Assembly: GCF_900112695.1 (NCBI RefSeq) | Contig: NZ_FOMT01000002.1 | Coordinates: 750,479-814,478, forward strand | Reading direction: 5' to 3' | DNA length: 64,000 bases | Origin: Paenibacillus catalpae | GTDB lineage: Bacteria; Bacillota; Bacilli; Paenibacillales; Paenibacillaceae | Shown here: one piece after another, positions 33,649-42,236 of the stretch | Numbering within the stretch: the first letter of the stretch is position 1 | Layout of the letters: each line of letters begins with the position of its first letter | Notes under the pieces: model-generated | Databases searched by the model: none | What the model saw: only the letters and a program-made list of their open reading frames with translations | What the model was told of the DNA's origin: nothing | Position numbers and translations under genes: made by a program

Positions 33649-33680
33649 AACAACTATAAGCGAAAGAAGGTTTCTGAACC

Positions 33681-34544
33681 ATGAAGCTGTCTATTTTTAC
33701 AGTAGCAACACCAGAGCTTTCCCCGGAACAGTTAGTTAGCGTTGCACGCGAAGCCGGCATCGACGGCATTGAATGGCGGTATAAGGAAGCTCCTGAAAAT
33801 GCATCGGAGCAAAAGCCGTCCTTCTGGGGAAATAACCTGTGCACATTGCTGCCTTCCGGCGGCGAAGAAATGGCAGACCGTTTCCGTGAAGCAGCGGCTT
33901 CGCAGGGCTTAAGCTCGATAAGCGTAACGCCTTACTTGACGGCTGGCGATTTGGATGCAACGGAGGATGTGCTCCGCAAAGCTAAACGTGTAGGGGCACA
34001 ATTTATCCGCCTCGGCGTTCCCGGTTATGACCGTTCCCGTCCCTTCGGTGAACTGTTCACTTTGACACGCCAATATTTGAAGGATGCAGAGGGTCTATGC
34101 CGCAAGTACGGCATTAAAGGTCTGGTGGAGACGCATCATCAGACCATTGCTCCAAGCGCATCGGCAGCTTACCGCCTTGTGGAAGGACTTGATCCTTCCT
34201 TCATCGGCGTCTTGTTTGATCCGGGCAACATGGTGCATGAAGGCTTCGAGAACTACCGGATGGGCATGGAGATACTTGGCCCTTATCTCGCTCATGTCCA
34301 TGTGAAGAATGCAGGCTTTGTAACGGACGGAACAGCCGAAGACGGCAGCGTGCGCTGGAAGTCGGAGTGGAGCGGAATTAAGGAAGGCATTGTGCCTTGG
34401 AAGCAGGTCATTGCGGATCTGAAAGCGGTTGGCTATGACGGTTATCTCGGCGTTGAGGATTTCAGCGGTCAATTCCCTGAAACCCAGCAAATGTTGAAGC
34501 ATTTTGTTGCGTACATGCGCGAGCTGCTGCAAGCCGAGGCCTAA
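33681..34544 (+). CDS. Sugar phosphate isomerase/epimerase (TIM barrel)
   Basis: 287 residues. The xylose-isomerase-like AP_endonuc_2 fold shows MKLSIFTVATPELSPEQ at the N-terminus and metal-binding residues in GLVETHHQTI, GVLFDPGNMVHEG, HVHVKNAG and GVEDFSG (Glu, Asp/His, His and Glu in the usual order). Enzymes of this type epimerise keto-sugars or dehydrate inosose. It ends two bases before the AraC gene start, so the two are coupled. Confidence 0.9.
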   Translation: MKLSIFTVATPELSPEQLVSVAREAGIDGIEWRYKEAPENASEQKPSFWGNNLCTLLPSGGEEMADRFREAAASQGLSSISVTPYLTAGDLDATEDVLRKAKRVGAQFIRLGVPGYDRSRPFGELFTLTRQYLKDAEGLCRKYGIKGLVETHHQTIAPSASAAYRLVEGLDPSFIGVLFDPGNMVHEGFENYRMGMEILGPYLAHVHVKNAGFVTDGTAEDGSVRWKSEWSGIKEGIVPWKQVIADLKAVGYDGYLGVEDFSGQFPETQQMLKHFVAYMRELLQAEA

Positions 34545-34545
34545 T

Positions 34546-35367
34546 ATGCTGGATTTGCATTACTGGTCAGACCAACCGATGGAGCCGTTTTTTCACTCCC
34601 ATATGTTCTACGAGGTTTACTATTTCCATAGCGGCAAATGCAATTATCTGATTGGCGACCAGATTTATGAGCTTGCTCCAGGTGATTTGATCATTATGTA
34701 TGGGATGACCCTGCACTGCGCCAAGACGGATCCATCGGTCGAATATATCCGTTCGATTATCCATTTCGAGCCCACTTCGCTGCAGCCTTACATCGAGTTG
34801 CCGCATGCCCAGAATATACTGCAGCCGTTCCAGCAACTGAACAATTACCGGCTGCGTCTGCGCGGAGAGGATAAAGCGGAAGTCGAACGGATCCTGGCCA
34901 GGATGCATGAGTATCAGAAACGCCGCGATACAATTGGCGACAACCGGCTCAGGCTTGCTTTTGTTGATTTGCTGTATATGATTCTTGATCATTGCGAGCA
35001 GCCGCTGCTTAACCGGAACAGGCAGGAATACAGCTCTGAGAAGGAAGCTACGGTGCAGCGCATTATTTCGGTGCTGGAGGAGAATTATACGGATGACCTT
35101 AATATGGAGCTGCTTGAGGAGCGGCTGCATTTAAGCAAATCCTATCTCTCCAAGCTGTTTAAGGAAGTGACCGGTGTCACGATCTTTCATTATATTTATA
35201 CAAGAAGGATCAATGAAGCGAAGATTCTGTTCCTTATGCAGCCCGAGTTGTCGGTGACGGAGGTATGCTTCCGTCTTGGCTTCAAGCACCTGGCTCATTT
35301 CAGCAGACTGTTCAAGCAGTATGCCGGCATGCCGCCGGAGCAATTCCGCAAACGAGAGCACACGTAA
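34546..35367 (+). CDS. AraC family regulator (cupin sensor)
   Basis: 273 residues from ATG 34546, directly after the epimerase stop. The N-terminal cupin-like sensor has FHSHMFYEVYYFHSGKCNYLIG, and the C-terminal double helix-turn-helix has LSKSYLSKLFKEVTG and FKHLAHFSRLFKQYAGMPPEQFRK. It is probably the local activator of this sugar operon. A close paralogue lies at 47826-48689 beside a uronate-isomerase-like gene; both share the phrases YYFHSGKC, IYELAPG and GMTLH. Confidence 0.9.
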   Translation: MLDLHYWSDQPMEPFFHSHMFYEVYYFHSGKCNYLIGDQIYELAPGDLIIMYGMTLHCAKTDPSVEYIRSIIHFEPTSLQPYIELPHAQNILQPFQQLNNYRLRLRGEDKAEVERILARMHEYQKRRDTIGDNRLRLAFVDLLYMILDHCEQPLLNRNRQEYSSEKEATVQRIISVLEENYTDDLNMELLEERLHLSKSYLSKLFKEVTGVTIFHYIYTRRINEAKILFLMQPELSVTEVCFRLGFKHLAHFSRLFKQYAGMPPEQFRKREHT

Positions 35368-35593
35368 GTAAGAGAACTAAAAAGGTACGATTCTGGTGAA
35401 GCGTCAGCGTTCGATTTTGTAGAATTATGGTAATTTAGAGAGGCTTTGCAAGGATTCTCCTTCTTTACGATACAAGTAAAGTCAGGTCGATTAGACGCTA
35501 ACAGATGATGTTTTTCGAACTTACGCCATTACTCTCCGCATGGGCAATTGGCTAGCGGGGACGTTCGTAGGAACAGGAACGGAGATTCAGAAG

Positions 35594-35619
35594 GCTTCGG
35601 TTTGTACCGAAGCTTTTTT
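35594..35619 (+). terminator. Terminator downstream of the sugar operon
   Basis: GCTTCGGT and ACCGAAGC arms with T run, about 230 bases after the AraC stop. The rest of 35368-35762 holds no gene I can support. Confidence 0.7.
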
Positions 35620-35762
35620 GTTTTTGTTATGTTTTGAACATTTCATAAGTTATAAAATTTGAAAACGAAAACAAACATTAAAAGTTAAGCGCCAGGCATC
35701 AGAAAAAGTTTTACACATATATAGGTAATATCCAGTATGTCGGGGAGGATATCAAAAACCCT

Positions 35763-36848
35763 ATGTTACCTATTGAAAAATATTTCGGTAAGTTAGAACT
35801 CGTCTATTCATTTTATGGGGCTATGCCTACAGGCGTTAGTGTATCAGAAACCGGGCGTATCTTCGTTTGCTTTCCGAAATGGGGAGATGACGTTAGATTT
35901 ACGGTAGCGGAAATTGTTGAGGGTCAGTTGCAGCCTTATCCTAATTTAGAAACGAATTTGTTAAACCCTTTGAATATCACTATGTCCTTCATCAGTGTCC
36001 AAAGCGTATTTGCTGATGGAAGGGGAACCCTGTGGGTACTGGATACGGCTGCACCAAATTTTTCTGAACCTATTAAAGGAGGGGCAAAACTAGTCGCTAT
36101 AGATCTAAATACAAATACAATAAGAAAAGTATATACGTTTGCAGAAGATGCAGTTTTGCCGACAACGTATCTGAATGATGTACGATTTGATTTTCGAGTT
36201 GGTAAATCAGGTTTTGCCTATATAACGGATTCTTCTTCAAAAGGTCCAGGCGCTATTATAGTCGTAAATTTAGAAAATGGAAATGCGTTTAGACGGTTAA
36301 ATGGAGCAAATTCAACATCACCCGATCCGTATTTTTTACCAAAAGTGGAAGGTAAAATTTTGATGAATCGAAACACAGATGGTTCGACATCTCCCTTTCG
36401 ATTGGCCTCTGACGGTATAGCGATTTCCCCTGATGGAAAAATTATATTTTTTTGTCCATTAACCAGTCGTCATCTATACTCGATCTCAACAGAAGCCCTG
36501 AGAGACAGTACGATACCGGATTTCAATTTACGTTATCATGTGCAGTATTGGGGAGAAAAAGGTGCGTCTGACGGAATGATCACCGATGCAAAAGGAAACG
36601 TTTACGCCGGAGACTATGAAAACGATAGTATTCGAAAGATATTGCCGAATGGAATAATGGAAACCATCGCACATGATCCGAGAATTTTATGGCCGGATAC
36701 TTTTTCTATTGGTCCGGATCGATACTTATATGTTATTGTAAACCAACTACATCGGCAGGCAAGATTTCATTATGGAAAAGACCTGCGACAAAAACCTTAT
36801 AGTTTACTTCGTATAAAAATTGATGAATTACCTGCTCCTACCTTTTGA
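35763..36848 (+). CDS. Major royal jelly/yellow-family protein
   Basis: 361 residues, AT-richer than the flanking operons. The family is recognised from PTGVSVSETGRIFVCFPKW, VFADGRGTLWVLDTAAP, YLNDVRFDF, GFAYITDSS, SDGIAISPDGKIIFFCPL and LWPDTFSIGPDRYLY, which form the blades of a six-bladed propeller. No signal peptide is visible, unlike the animal proteins. Bacterial members are lactonase-like propellers of unknown substrate. The base composition and the repeat element at its 3' end mark the start of the accessory stretch. Confidence 0.85.
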   Translation: MLPIEKYFGKLELVYSFYGAMPTGVSVSETGRIFVCFPKWGDDVRFTVAEIVEGQLQPYPNLETNLLNPLNITMSFISVQSVFADGRGTLWVLDTAAPNFSEPIKGGAKLVAIDLNTNTIRKVYTFAEDAVLPTTYLNDVRFDFRVGKSGFAYITDSSSKGPGAIIVVNLENGNAFRRLNGANSTSPDPYFLPKVEGKILMNRNTDGSTSPFRLASDGIAISPDGKIIFFCPLTSRHLYSISTEALRDSTIPDFNLRYHVQYWGEKGASDGMITDAKGNVYAGDYENDSIRKILPNGIMETIAHDPRILWPDTFSIGPDRYLYVIVNQLHRQARFHYGKDLRQKPYSLLRIKIDELPAPTF

Positions 36849-36871
36849 TATTCACTTTACAAAATTTGATT

Positions 36872-36943
36872 CTACTAACGGGGAACGTTAGTTGAGAATA
36901 ACAAAATGGCAGCTGATCCAGATGATCAGTTGCCATTTTTATT
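36872..36943 (+). repeat. Palindromic repeat, copy 1
   Basis: CTAACGGGGAACGTTAG, then a second hairpin AATGGCAGCTGATC/GATCAGTTGCCATT with T tail; it probably also terminates the royal-jelly-type gene. Confidence 0.75.
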
Positions 36944-36968
36944 ACCCATCCCTAGAAGGCCTTAACGA

Positions 36969-37847
36969 CTATGTTAAATCCTTTAACCAAGCAGCAAGTG
37001 CCTCGCCAATTTCATGAGGTGAATCTTCCTGGGGATAATGAAGTCCACGGACGGTGATCTCCGTTTGCATTGGCCAGGTACGGCAGAATTCAACATGTGA
37101 TGTCGGCATAGTGCCTGGATCACAGTTGACGAAGAGTTTAGGGACCGAGCTCTGTGCCAACCACTCTCCGTACGTGGTAACAATGTCCGTCACATCAGCC
37201 GGATTTCCATCAAACGGAAGTTGTCGCGGCCAGGTTAACGTCGGGCGGCGTCCTTCACCAGGCAACGAGAATGGCCGACGATATTCGGTCATCTCTTCCT
37301 CCGTCAACTTACGCAGAATGCCGATTGGAAGGTTAGTCTCGATGAAAGAGTTGTGTTCTAACACCATCTGTTCACCTTCCTCGGATCGTAATGCCTGGAA
37401 AATTTTCCGTCCCCGTTCCGGGAGCTCGCTCCAACTACGAGGTTTTATGATTCCCTCCATGTAGGTGATTCCTTTAACTGCCTCCGGATGGCGGTACGCC
37501 CAATCAAATCCCAGGGCCGACCCCCAATCGTGCACCACAAAAGTAACCTGCTTACGAACACCAAGTTGATCCAAAAGGGCATCGAGATAGCGACGATTCT
37601 CTTCAAAGGTGTATGAGTTGGAATCACTATGGGGGATTTTCTCGGAATCGCCCATACCTATGAGGTCAGGAGCAATGCAACGACCGAAATCTTGAGCATA
37701 AGGAAGAATTTCACGCCAGAGATAAGAGGAAGTAGGGTTGCCGTGTAGGAAGACAATCGGATCGCCACTTCCTTCATCTACGTAGGCCATCTCTAGACCA
37801 AGCACTCGTTGACGTTTTTTTTCGTAGGGAAAATTCGGTTTAACCAT
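36969..37847 (-). CDS. Haloalkane dehalogenase (HLD-II type alpha/beta hydrolase)
   Basis: 292 residues, AAAGGTGAG before the ATG. The signature residues fit subfamily II dehalogenases: N37 in HGNPTSS and W108 in VVHDWGS (halide stabilisation), nucleophile D107, acid E131 (TYMEGI), and base His near 278 (EDSPHEIG). The reaction would be hydrolytic removal of halide from haloalkanes to give alcohols. Natural substrates of many such enzymes are unknown. The upstream same-strand TetR gene, 128 bases away, is its likely regulator. It is probably horizontally acquired, given its setting in the repeat-rich stretch. Confidence 0.9.
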   Translation of the reverse strand: MVKPNFPYEKKRQRVLGLEMAYVDEGSGDPIVFLHGNPTSSYLWREILPYAQDFGRCIAPDLIGMGDSEKIPHSDSNSYTFEENRRYLDALLDQLGVRKQVTFVVHDWGSALGFDWAYRHPEAVKGITYMEGIIKPRSWSELPERGRKIFQALRSEEGEQMVLEHNSFIETNLPIGILRKLTEEEMTEYRRPFSLPGEGRRPTLTWPRQLPFDGNPADVTDIVTTYGEWLAQSSVPKLFVNCDPGTMPTSHVEFCRTWPMQTEITVRGLHYPQEDSPHEIGEALAAWLKDLT

Positions 37848-37881
37848 TCAGAATCTCACCTTTCTTTTATTAGACTTGTTA

Positions 37882-37899
37882 AATGTAAATGCCTACATT
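37882..37899. promoter_or_regulatory. Candidate operator before the dehalogenase gene
   Basis: AATGTA and TACATT arms six bases apart, about 35 bases before the start codon. ATTACATGTAAT at 38606-38617, before the TetR gene, shares the TACAT core. Confidence 0.45.
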
Positions 37900-37975
37900 G
37901 ATGAATGCAAGCACATACTTACATTTATATTCTGAGAAAAGCCCCCTTCGGGGCTGCTCTTAGAGAAACCAATAA

Positions 37976-38560
37976 CTAAGGGCTAAGTGCCTTAGTAAAT
38001 ACACTTACGCTTTCTTCAATAAACACGTCCAGCGTATCTTCCGAGACCGCTTCTTTGGCATTTAGTCTACTGATGAAAGCCCCGTAATTCATCCACATAA
38101 ACGATAATGCTTGGATTTCAGGATTTGAGGAGACCACTTTGCCTTTTGATGACATTGTCGTTAGATAATCAGTGAGCAAATTTTTCAAGTGCTTCGGGTT
38201 GCGCGAAGCCTCTTGTAGAACAGAGTCAGGTAGAGTACTGCTTCCTTTAAGCGCGATTGAAATTAGTTTTCTGTTCCGGTTCATGATGTTATGATACGTT
38301 CGACTCACTGTGAGCAGATCCTCTTGCAGATGTCCTTTAAGACCCTCGTTAAAAAGCCTAGTCATCTCATTGCCATAGTGGAACCTGCTGAAGGCGGCCT
38401 CAAGCAATTTTTCTTTCGTTCCAAAATGCCGAAATAAAGTGACTTCGTTCACTCCGGCAGCTAGCGCGATTTCTTTGGTCGTTGTACCGTCATATCCTTT
38501 TTCTGCCATGAGGTTGATGGATGCCAGCAATATTTTTTCTGTAGTTGGATTAGCGCTCAT
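37976..38560 (-). CDS. TetR/AcrR family regulator
   Basis: 194 residues from ATG 38560 (GGGGGTG upstream). The N-terminal TetR helix-turn-helix is clear: KILLASINLMAEKGYDGTTTKEIALAAGVNEVTLFRHFGTKEKLL in family style at residues 8-53. The C-terminal ligand domain is all-helical without recognisable specificity. It lies upstream of the dehalogenase on the same strand and likely represses it. Confidence 0.9.
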   Translation of the reverse strand: MSANPTTEKILLASINLMAEKGYDGTTTKEIALAAGVNEVTLFRHFGTKEKLLEAAFSRFHYGNEMTRLFNEGLKGHLQEDLLTVSRTYHNIMNRNRKLISIALKGSSTLPDSVLQEASRNPKHLKNLLTDYLTTMSSKGKVVSSNPEIQALSFMWMNYGAFISRLNAKEAVSEDTLDVFIEESVSVFTKALSP

Positions 38561-38605
38561 GAGTTCACCCCCGTAATGCAAGTGCTTGCTTTCATTTTAT
38601 TTTAG

Positions 38606-38617
38606 ATTACATGTAAT
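38606..38617. promoter_or_regulatory. Palindrome ATTACATGTAAT before the TetR gene
   Basis: A 12-base perfect palindrome 46 bases before the start codon; GCAAGTGCTTGC (38578-38589) is a second short palindrome nearby. Either could be the autoregulatory site. Confidence 0.45.
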
Positions 38618-38830
38618 TAAATGTCAATACAGAGGAGATAGAACCGCTGTTGACTAATTCTTACTTTAGGCTTACTCAGTATTGATGGAAAGTTGAGGAA
38701 ACATTTTGAGAATGATCAACGCATCATTGAAAGGCAAAAAGGAAACTGTAAGGAACCCCCAGAGTGCAATAATAACATACTCATACATGGGAATTAGACA
38801 TATACAATTAGTTAGAATGCCTGGAACTCA

Positions 38831-38919
38831 ATTAAGCTAATAGAGAACTTTAGCTCAACAACAAGTCAGCTGCCGAAGATCAATCGGCAGCCGTTTTCAT
38901 TGAACGATGGGCAGTTTTG
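38831..38919 (+). repeat. Palindromic repeat, copy 2
   Basis: TTAAGCTAATAGAGAACTTTAGC followed by CAGCTGCCGA/TCGGCAGC hairpin and the right-end remnant GAACGATGGGCAG. It lies in the 470 bases between the TetR and Crp/Fnr genes, which hold no gene I can support. Confidence 0.7.
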
Positions 38920-38933
38920 AGTGGTAATTATGT

Positions 38934-38939
38934 TATAAT
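38934..38939 (+). promoter_or_regulatory. Extended -10 promoter of the Crp/Fnr gene
   Basis: TGTTATAAT, 90 bases before the start, immediately after repeat copy 2. Confidence 0.5.
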
Positions 38940-39028
38940 TTACAGCATTACGTGGAGATTGTTAAACGATGAAGCATCAATAGAAAAATGGATTTTTTTA
39001 AAAATGACTTTTAAGAATGGGGACAGAT

Positions 39029-39715
39029 ATGACTTCTATCGTCATGGATATTGGGTTGCTGGAAGTATTCCCATGTTTGGGGGATGTTTGCCCCGAGGAT
39101 TGGGCTGAAGCAAAGCCGGAGATACGGACATTCTCCGCCAAATCTCGTATCTTTAATCGGGAAGAAGCAAGGTCCTACGGCATGTTCTTACTGAAGGGTA
39201 GTACCCGCATCAGCCAAATCGGAAAAGATGGAAGCGAGCGGGTTGTCAATAAACTTAATCCTGGCGAAATATGTGCGCTCCTTGTACTAAGCGGTCTGAG
39301 CGGACGAGACTACCCAGCCGTCATCGAGGCTGAGACTGAGGTTGAAGCACTGTTTGTATCCAAAATCAGCTTCTTACACTGGGTGCAAGAATACGAGTCG
39401 ATCCGTAAAACCGTGTTCGGTAACCTGCTTGAAGGAATTATGAATATGGGCGAACAGCTTCAAGCGAGACAGACCAAACCGCTGGAAATGCGGTTGGCTG
39501 AAGCACTGCTGAGTTCCACGTCAGAGCAGCGGCCGATGCTGCGAATGACGCATTATGAGCTTGCTTCTGAAATTGGTACTGCCCGTGAAGTTGTGAGCCG
39601 CACGTTGCAACGATTTCGGCGTCAGGGATGGGTGGAGATAGGACGAGGTTGGGTAAAAATCACCTGCCGCACTAAATTGGAGGAGCTATCGGTGACTAGG
39701 TCACAGAAGCGGTAA
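39029..39715 (+). CDS. Crp/Fnr family regulator
   Basis: 228 residues from ATG 39029, six bases after GGGGA. The N-terminal cyclic-nucleotide-binding-like barrel (YGMFLLKGSTRISQIGKDGSERVV, LNPGEICALLVLSGL) lacks the usual cAMP-contact residues, and the C-terminal helix-turn-helix reads THYELASEIGTAREVVSRTLQRFRRQGWV in family style. It has four cysteines, but not the N-terminal Fe-S cluster of Fnr. It is the likely regulator of the peroxiredoxin-like gene 56 bases downstream. Confidence 0.88.
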   Translation: MTSIVMDIGLLEVFPCLGDVCPEDWAEAKPEIRTFSAKSRIFNREEARSYGMFLLKGSTRISQIGKDGSERVVNKLNPGEICALLVLSGLSGRDYPAVIEAETEVEALFVSKISFLHWVQEYESIRKTVFGNLLEGIMNMGEQLQARQTKPLEMRLAEALLSSTSEQRPMLRMTHYELASEIGTAREVVSRTLQRFRRQGWVEIGRGWVKITCRTKLEELSVTRSQKR

Positions 39716-39771
39716 TGCTATTCTGGTAAATTGGATTAGTAATTAAATTCCAAGTGCAGGAGGTATCATCG

Positions 39772-40437
39772 ATGACTCACCAGCTTCAGCAGGGCATGAT
39801 TGCCCCAACATTCCAGACTGTCGACCACAACGGCAATTCTATATCCTTTGAAAATTTTCGTGGCCGCAGAGTACTGCTCGCCTTTATGCGATTCTCCGCT
39901 TGCGCTCTTTGTAATTTGAGGGTGCATCATTTTATCAACAGATATCCCGATTGGCAGTGCCAAGGTATGGATGTTATCGCCTTCTTCGAATCACCAGAGG
40001 CGAATATGCGAACATACGTCGGAACTCAAAACGCTCCATTTCCACTCGTCGCCGACCCGAAAGCACACTTGTACGATTTGTTTGGTGTTGAGACATCTGA
40101 AGAGAAAGTACGTATGACAATGGCCGATGAGCACACAAAAATGTTCGCTTATGAAGCTGCTGCTGCCGGCTTTGCACTCACCCCAGAGGAAGGTTCAAAT
40201 TTTAATCGAATACCTGCTGATTTTTTGATTGATGAGAATGGTATTGTGCGGTTTGCACATTATCGGCAGCTTCACTACGTTAACGGGCAGAATAGTTCCA
40301 ATACGTGGTTGAATAACTTATGGTTCCTTTGTGCTGAAGGATGGCTAACGAGGAACATTAGTTTAAAACAACAAACCGGCAGCAGATCAGAGATCCGCTG
40401 CCGGTTTGTTATTGAAGTAAAGGGCAGATTAGCTTAA
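39772..40437 (+). CDS. Peroxiredoxin-like (AhpC/TSA-redoxin) protein with repeat-derived C-terminus
   Basis: 221 residues from ATG 39772 (AGGAGG upstream). The thioredoxin-like fold has a CxxC-type site, SACALCNLRV, near residue 45, and PLVADPKAHLYDLFGV and IPADFLIDENGIVRFAHY further on. It probably reduces peroxides or disulfides. From about residue 190 the frame runs through a palindromic repeat (40342-40439). The last about 30 residues, including RCRFVIEVKGRLA, and the stop codon therefore come from the repeat, not from the family. The original stop has been lost or the element inserted. Confidence 0.82.
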   Translation: MTHQLQQGMIAPTFQTVDHNGNSISFENFRGRRVLLAFMRFSACALCNLRVHHFINRYPDWQCQGMDVIAFFESPEANMRTYVGTQNAPFPLVADPKAHLYDLFGVETSEEKVRMTMADEHTKMFAYEAAAAGFALTPEEGSNFNRIPADFLIDENGIVRFAHYRQLHYVNGQNSSNTWLNNLWFLCAEGWLTRNISLKQQTGSRSEIRCRFVIEVKGRLA

Positions 40438-40439
40438 CG
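40342..40439 (+). repeat. Palindromic repeat, copy 3 (inside a coding region)
   Basis: GGCTAACGAGGAACATTAG, hairpin AAACCGGCAGC/GCTGCCGGTTT, right part GAAGTAAAGGGCAGATTAGC. It is a full-length copy read as codons by the preceding gene. Confidence 0.8.
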
Positions 40440-40471
40440 AAATTTTTATCCAACAATATGAAAAATAATAG

Positions 40472-40503
40472 TTGACCTTGACACAGTGTCAACCTTTTAA
40501 GAT
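40472..40503 (+). promoter_or_regulatory. MerR-type promoter/operator of the oxidoreductase gene
   Basis: TTGACC and TAAGAT are separated by 20 bases, longer than the usual 17. Between them lies the perfect palindrome TTGACACAGTGTCAA (40478-40492). Long spacers with a central palindrome are the mark of MerR-controlled promoters; a MerR gene faces this unit at 41533-41952. Confidence 0.65.
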
Positions 40504-40529
40504 AAAGCAGAAGGGAGGATGTATATGCA

Positions 40530-41450
40530 ATGAAAGAAAAATTACAAATTAAAAATACCTTAAACCGAGAACGGAACACTGGCGACGATCGCCCGCAGGT
40601 GACCGTGCTCGGCCTTGGCCCAATGGGACGTGCCTTGGCTAGGGCTTTCCTAAAGGCCGGACATCAGACGACCGTCTGGAACCGATCGCCCGGCAAAGCC
40701 GGTGAGCTGATCGAACAAGGTGCGATCCTCGCGGAGTCCGCTGCCGAAGCCGTCACGGCTAGCCCGCTAACGATCGTCTGCGTTCTCGATTATGACGCCG
40801 TGAATGCGATCGTTGGTCCGATTGACGGCGCTCTGAGAGGACGCACGTTGGTGAATCTGACGGCCGACTCACCGATTCGTGCTCGCCAAATGGCCGAATG
40901 GGCAGCGCCACACGGGATTCAATACCTCGACGGGGCGATCATGACTCCGACGACGACGATCGGCCAAAGTTCGGCCTTCGTTCTGTATAGCGGGTCGGAG
41001 TCCGTCTATCAAGCTCATCGAGAAACCTTGAGCAGCATAGGCGGCACTTCAGTGCACCTAGGAGAGGATCCGGGCCGGGCTGCGGCATACGATGTGTCGC
41101 TTTTAGATATTTTTTGGACGTCTATGAGCGGTTATATACATGCCCTCACAATGGCGAAGGCGGAGAACATAACTGCGAAAGAACTGCTTCCATTCGCCCA
41201 AGGTATTAGTAATATTCTTCCGGATATTATGGCTGGACTGGCCGAGCAAGTCGATAATGGGCAATACCCGGGATATGACTCCAACCTTTTTTCGGCAGCC
41301 GCGGGTATGAAGCATATTATTGATACCTCACAAGCGCATGGCATCGATACCAGCGTACTGATTGCAGCAAACGATATTGCCAGGCGTGCGATCGACGCCG
41401 GTCACGGTACGGACGGGTATGCTTTTCTAACTGAAGTTATTCGAAAGTAA
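40530..41450 (+). CDS. NAD(P)-dependent oxidoreductase, beta-hydroxyacid dehydrogenase / imine-reductase-like
   Basis: 306 residues; GGGAGG about 11 bases upstream. The N-terminal Rossmann fold has VTVLGLGPMGRALARAFLKAGHQTTVWNRSP, which puts NRS in the NADP-preferring position. The C-terminal helical domain has YDVSLLDIFWTSMSGYIHALTMAKAEN, where the usual catalytic Lys of 3-hydroxyisobutyrate dehydrogenases is not evident, as in imine reductases. It is GC-richer than adjacent genes, suggesting a separate origin. It is probably induced by the convergent MerR regulator. Confidence 0.85.
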   Translation: MKEKLQIKNTLNRERNTGDDRPQVTVLGLGPMGRALARAFLKAGHQTTVWNRSPGKAGELIEQGAILAESAAEAVTASPLTIVCVLDYDAVNAIVGPIDGALRGRTLVNLTADSPIRARQMAEWAAPHGIQYLDGAIMTPTTTIGQSSAFVLYSGSESVYQAHRETLSSIGGTSVHLGEDPGRAAAYDVSLLDIFWTSMSGYIHALTMAKAENITAKELLPFAQGISNILPDIMAGLAEQVDNGQYPGYDSNLFSAAAGMKHIIDTSQAHGIDTSVLIAANDIARRAIDAGHGTDGYAFLTEVIRK

Positions 41451-41490
41451 CGGGGTTAAGCCCAGTAGGCAAAGGCTACTTCTTTCCTTT

Positions 41491-41536
41491 TCTAGCGGAA
41501 AAGCCCGGTCCAAAGATGGAACGGACTTTCCGCTAG
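41491..41536. terminator. Bidirectional terminator oxidoreductase / MerR
   Basis: TCTAGCGGAAAG-type arms pair with CTTTCCGCTAGA around a long loop between convergent genes; the MerR stop lies within it. Confidence 0.65.
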
Positions 41537-41952
41537 AATGTTGATTTGCTTGTTGGCCTGGTAGAACCGCTTACCGTTCTATTCAGCGATTGCCGGACTC
41601 TCATCTGTTCAATGCGTTGGTCCAACCGATGCTGAACGGAAGTCAGCGTTTGAATCTGTTGGATTATTTCTTTGCGTTTTTCCTCATAGGCTTCGAGCAT
41701 TTCCTCACAGAAACCATCGCTATCGGTATATGAGTCGTACTCATCATGGCACTTCAAAATTTCAAGAATTTCGTTTGTCGACATCCCAAGCTCCAAATAA
41801 ATCTGGATTGTGTTGATTCGCTTGATGTCGGCCTCGTCGAATTCTCGATAATCATTATCTAATCGCCTTGCAGCGAGCAGGTTTTTCTTTTCGTAATATC
41901 TGATCGATCGGGCGCTGACACCGGTTGCTTTCGAAAGTTGGCTTATCTTCAT
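41533..41952 (-). CDS. MerR family regulator
   Basis: 139 residues, AAAGGAG before the ATG. The N-terminal MerR winged helix has MKISQLSKATGVSARSIRYYEKKNLL and FDEADIKRINTIQIYLELGMSTNEI, and is followed by a long coiled-coil dimerisation helix (EEKRKEIIQQIQTLTSVQHRLDQRI). No metal-binding cysteine pair is seen in the C-terminus, so an organic effector is likely. It probably acts at the 20-base-spacer promoter upstream of the convergent oxidoreductase. Confidence 0.9.
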   Translation of the reverse strand: MKISQLSKATGVSARSIRYYEKKNLLAARRLDNDYREFDEADIKRINTIQIYLELGMSTNEILEILKCHDEYDSYTDSDGFCEEMLEAYEEKRKEIIQQIQTLTSVQHRLDQRIEQMRVRQSLNRTVSGSTRPTSKSTF

Positions 41953-42095
41953 CGGATTACTCCTTTCATAGATGTGTTACACAAATCCCATTATATAGGT
42001 ATCATCCCCTTTCTTAAATGCTGGCAAGACATTTTTATACATTTCGCAATTGAAAGGTTGTTCCTTGATTTCATTCACCTTTTTGTCATCAATCA

Positions 42096-42192
42096 TTGAG
42101 CTAACGAAGAACGTTAGTTGAGATCAATATGATAGCAGCCGGCTTACATGCTCGGTTGCTTTTTTGTTGAACTAAAGGGCAAGATAGCTCAA
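42096..42192 (+). repeat. Palindromic repeat, copy 4 (most complete)
   Basis: Left end TTGAGCTAAC, inner CTAACGAAGAACGTTAG, middle hairpin AGCAGCCGGC...GGTTGCT, then TTGTTGAACTAAAGGGC, right end ATAGCTCAA. The ends are inverted (TTGAGCTA versus TAGCTCAA). Confidence 0.8.
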
Positions 42193-42236
42193 TGACGTGA
42201 CGAATTATTTGAGTAACACGACTAGCGGGGGTTAGA

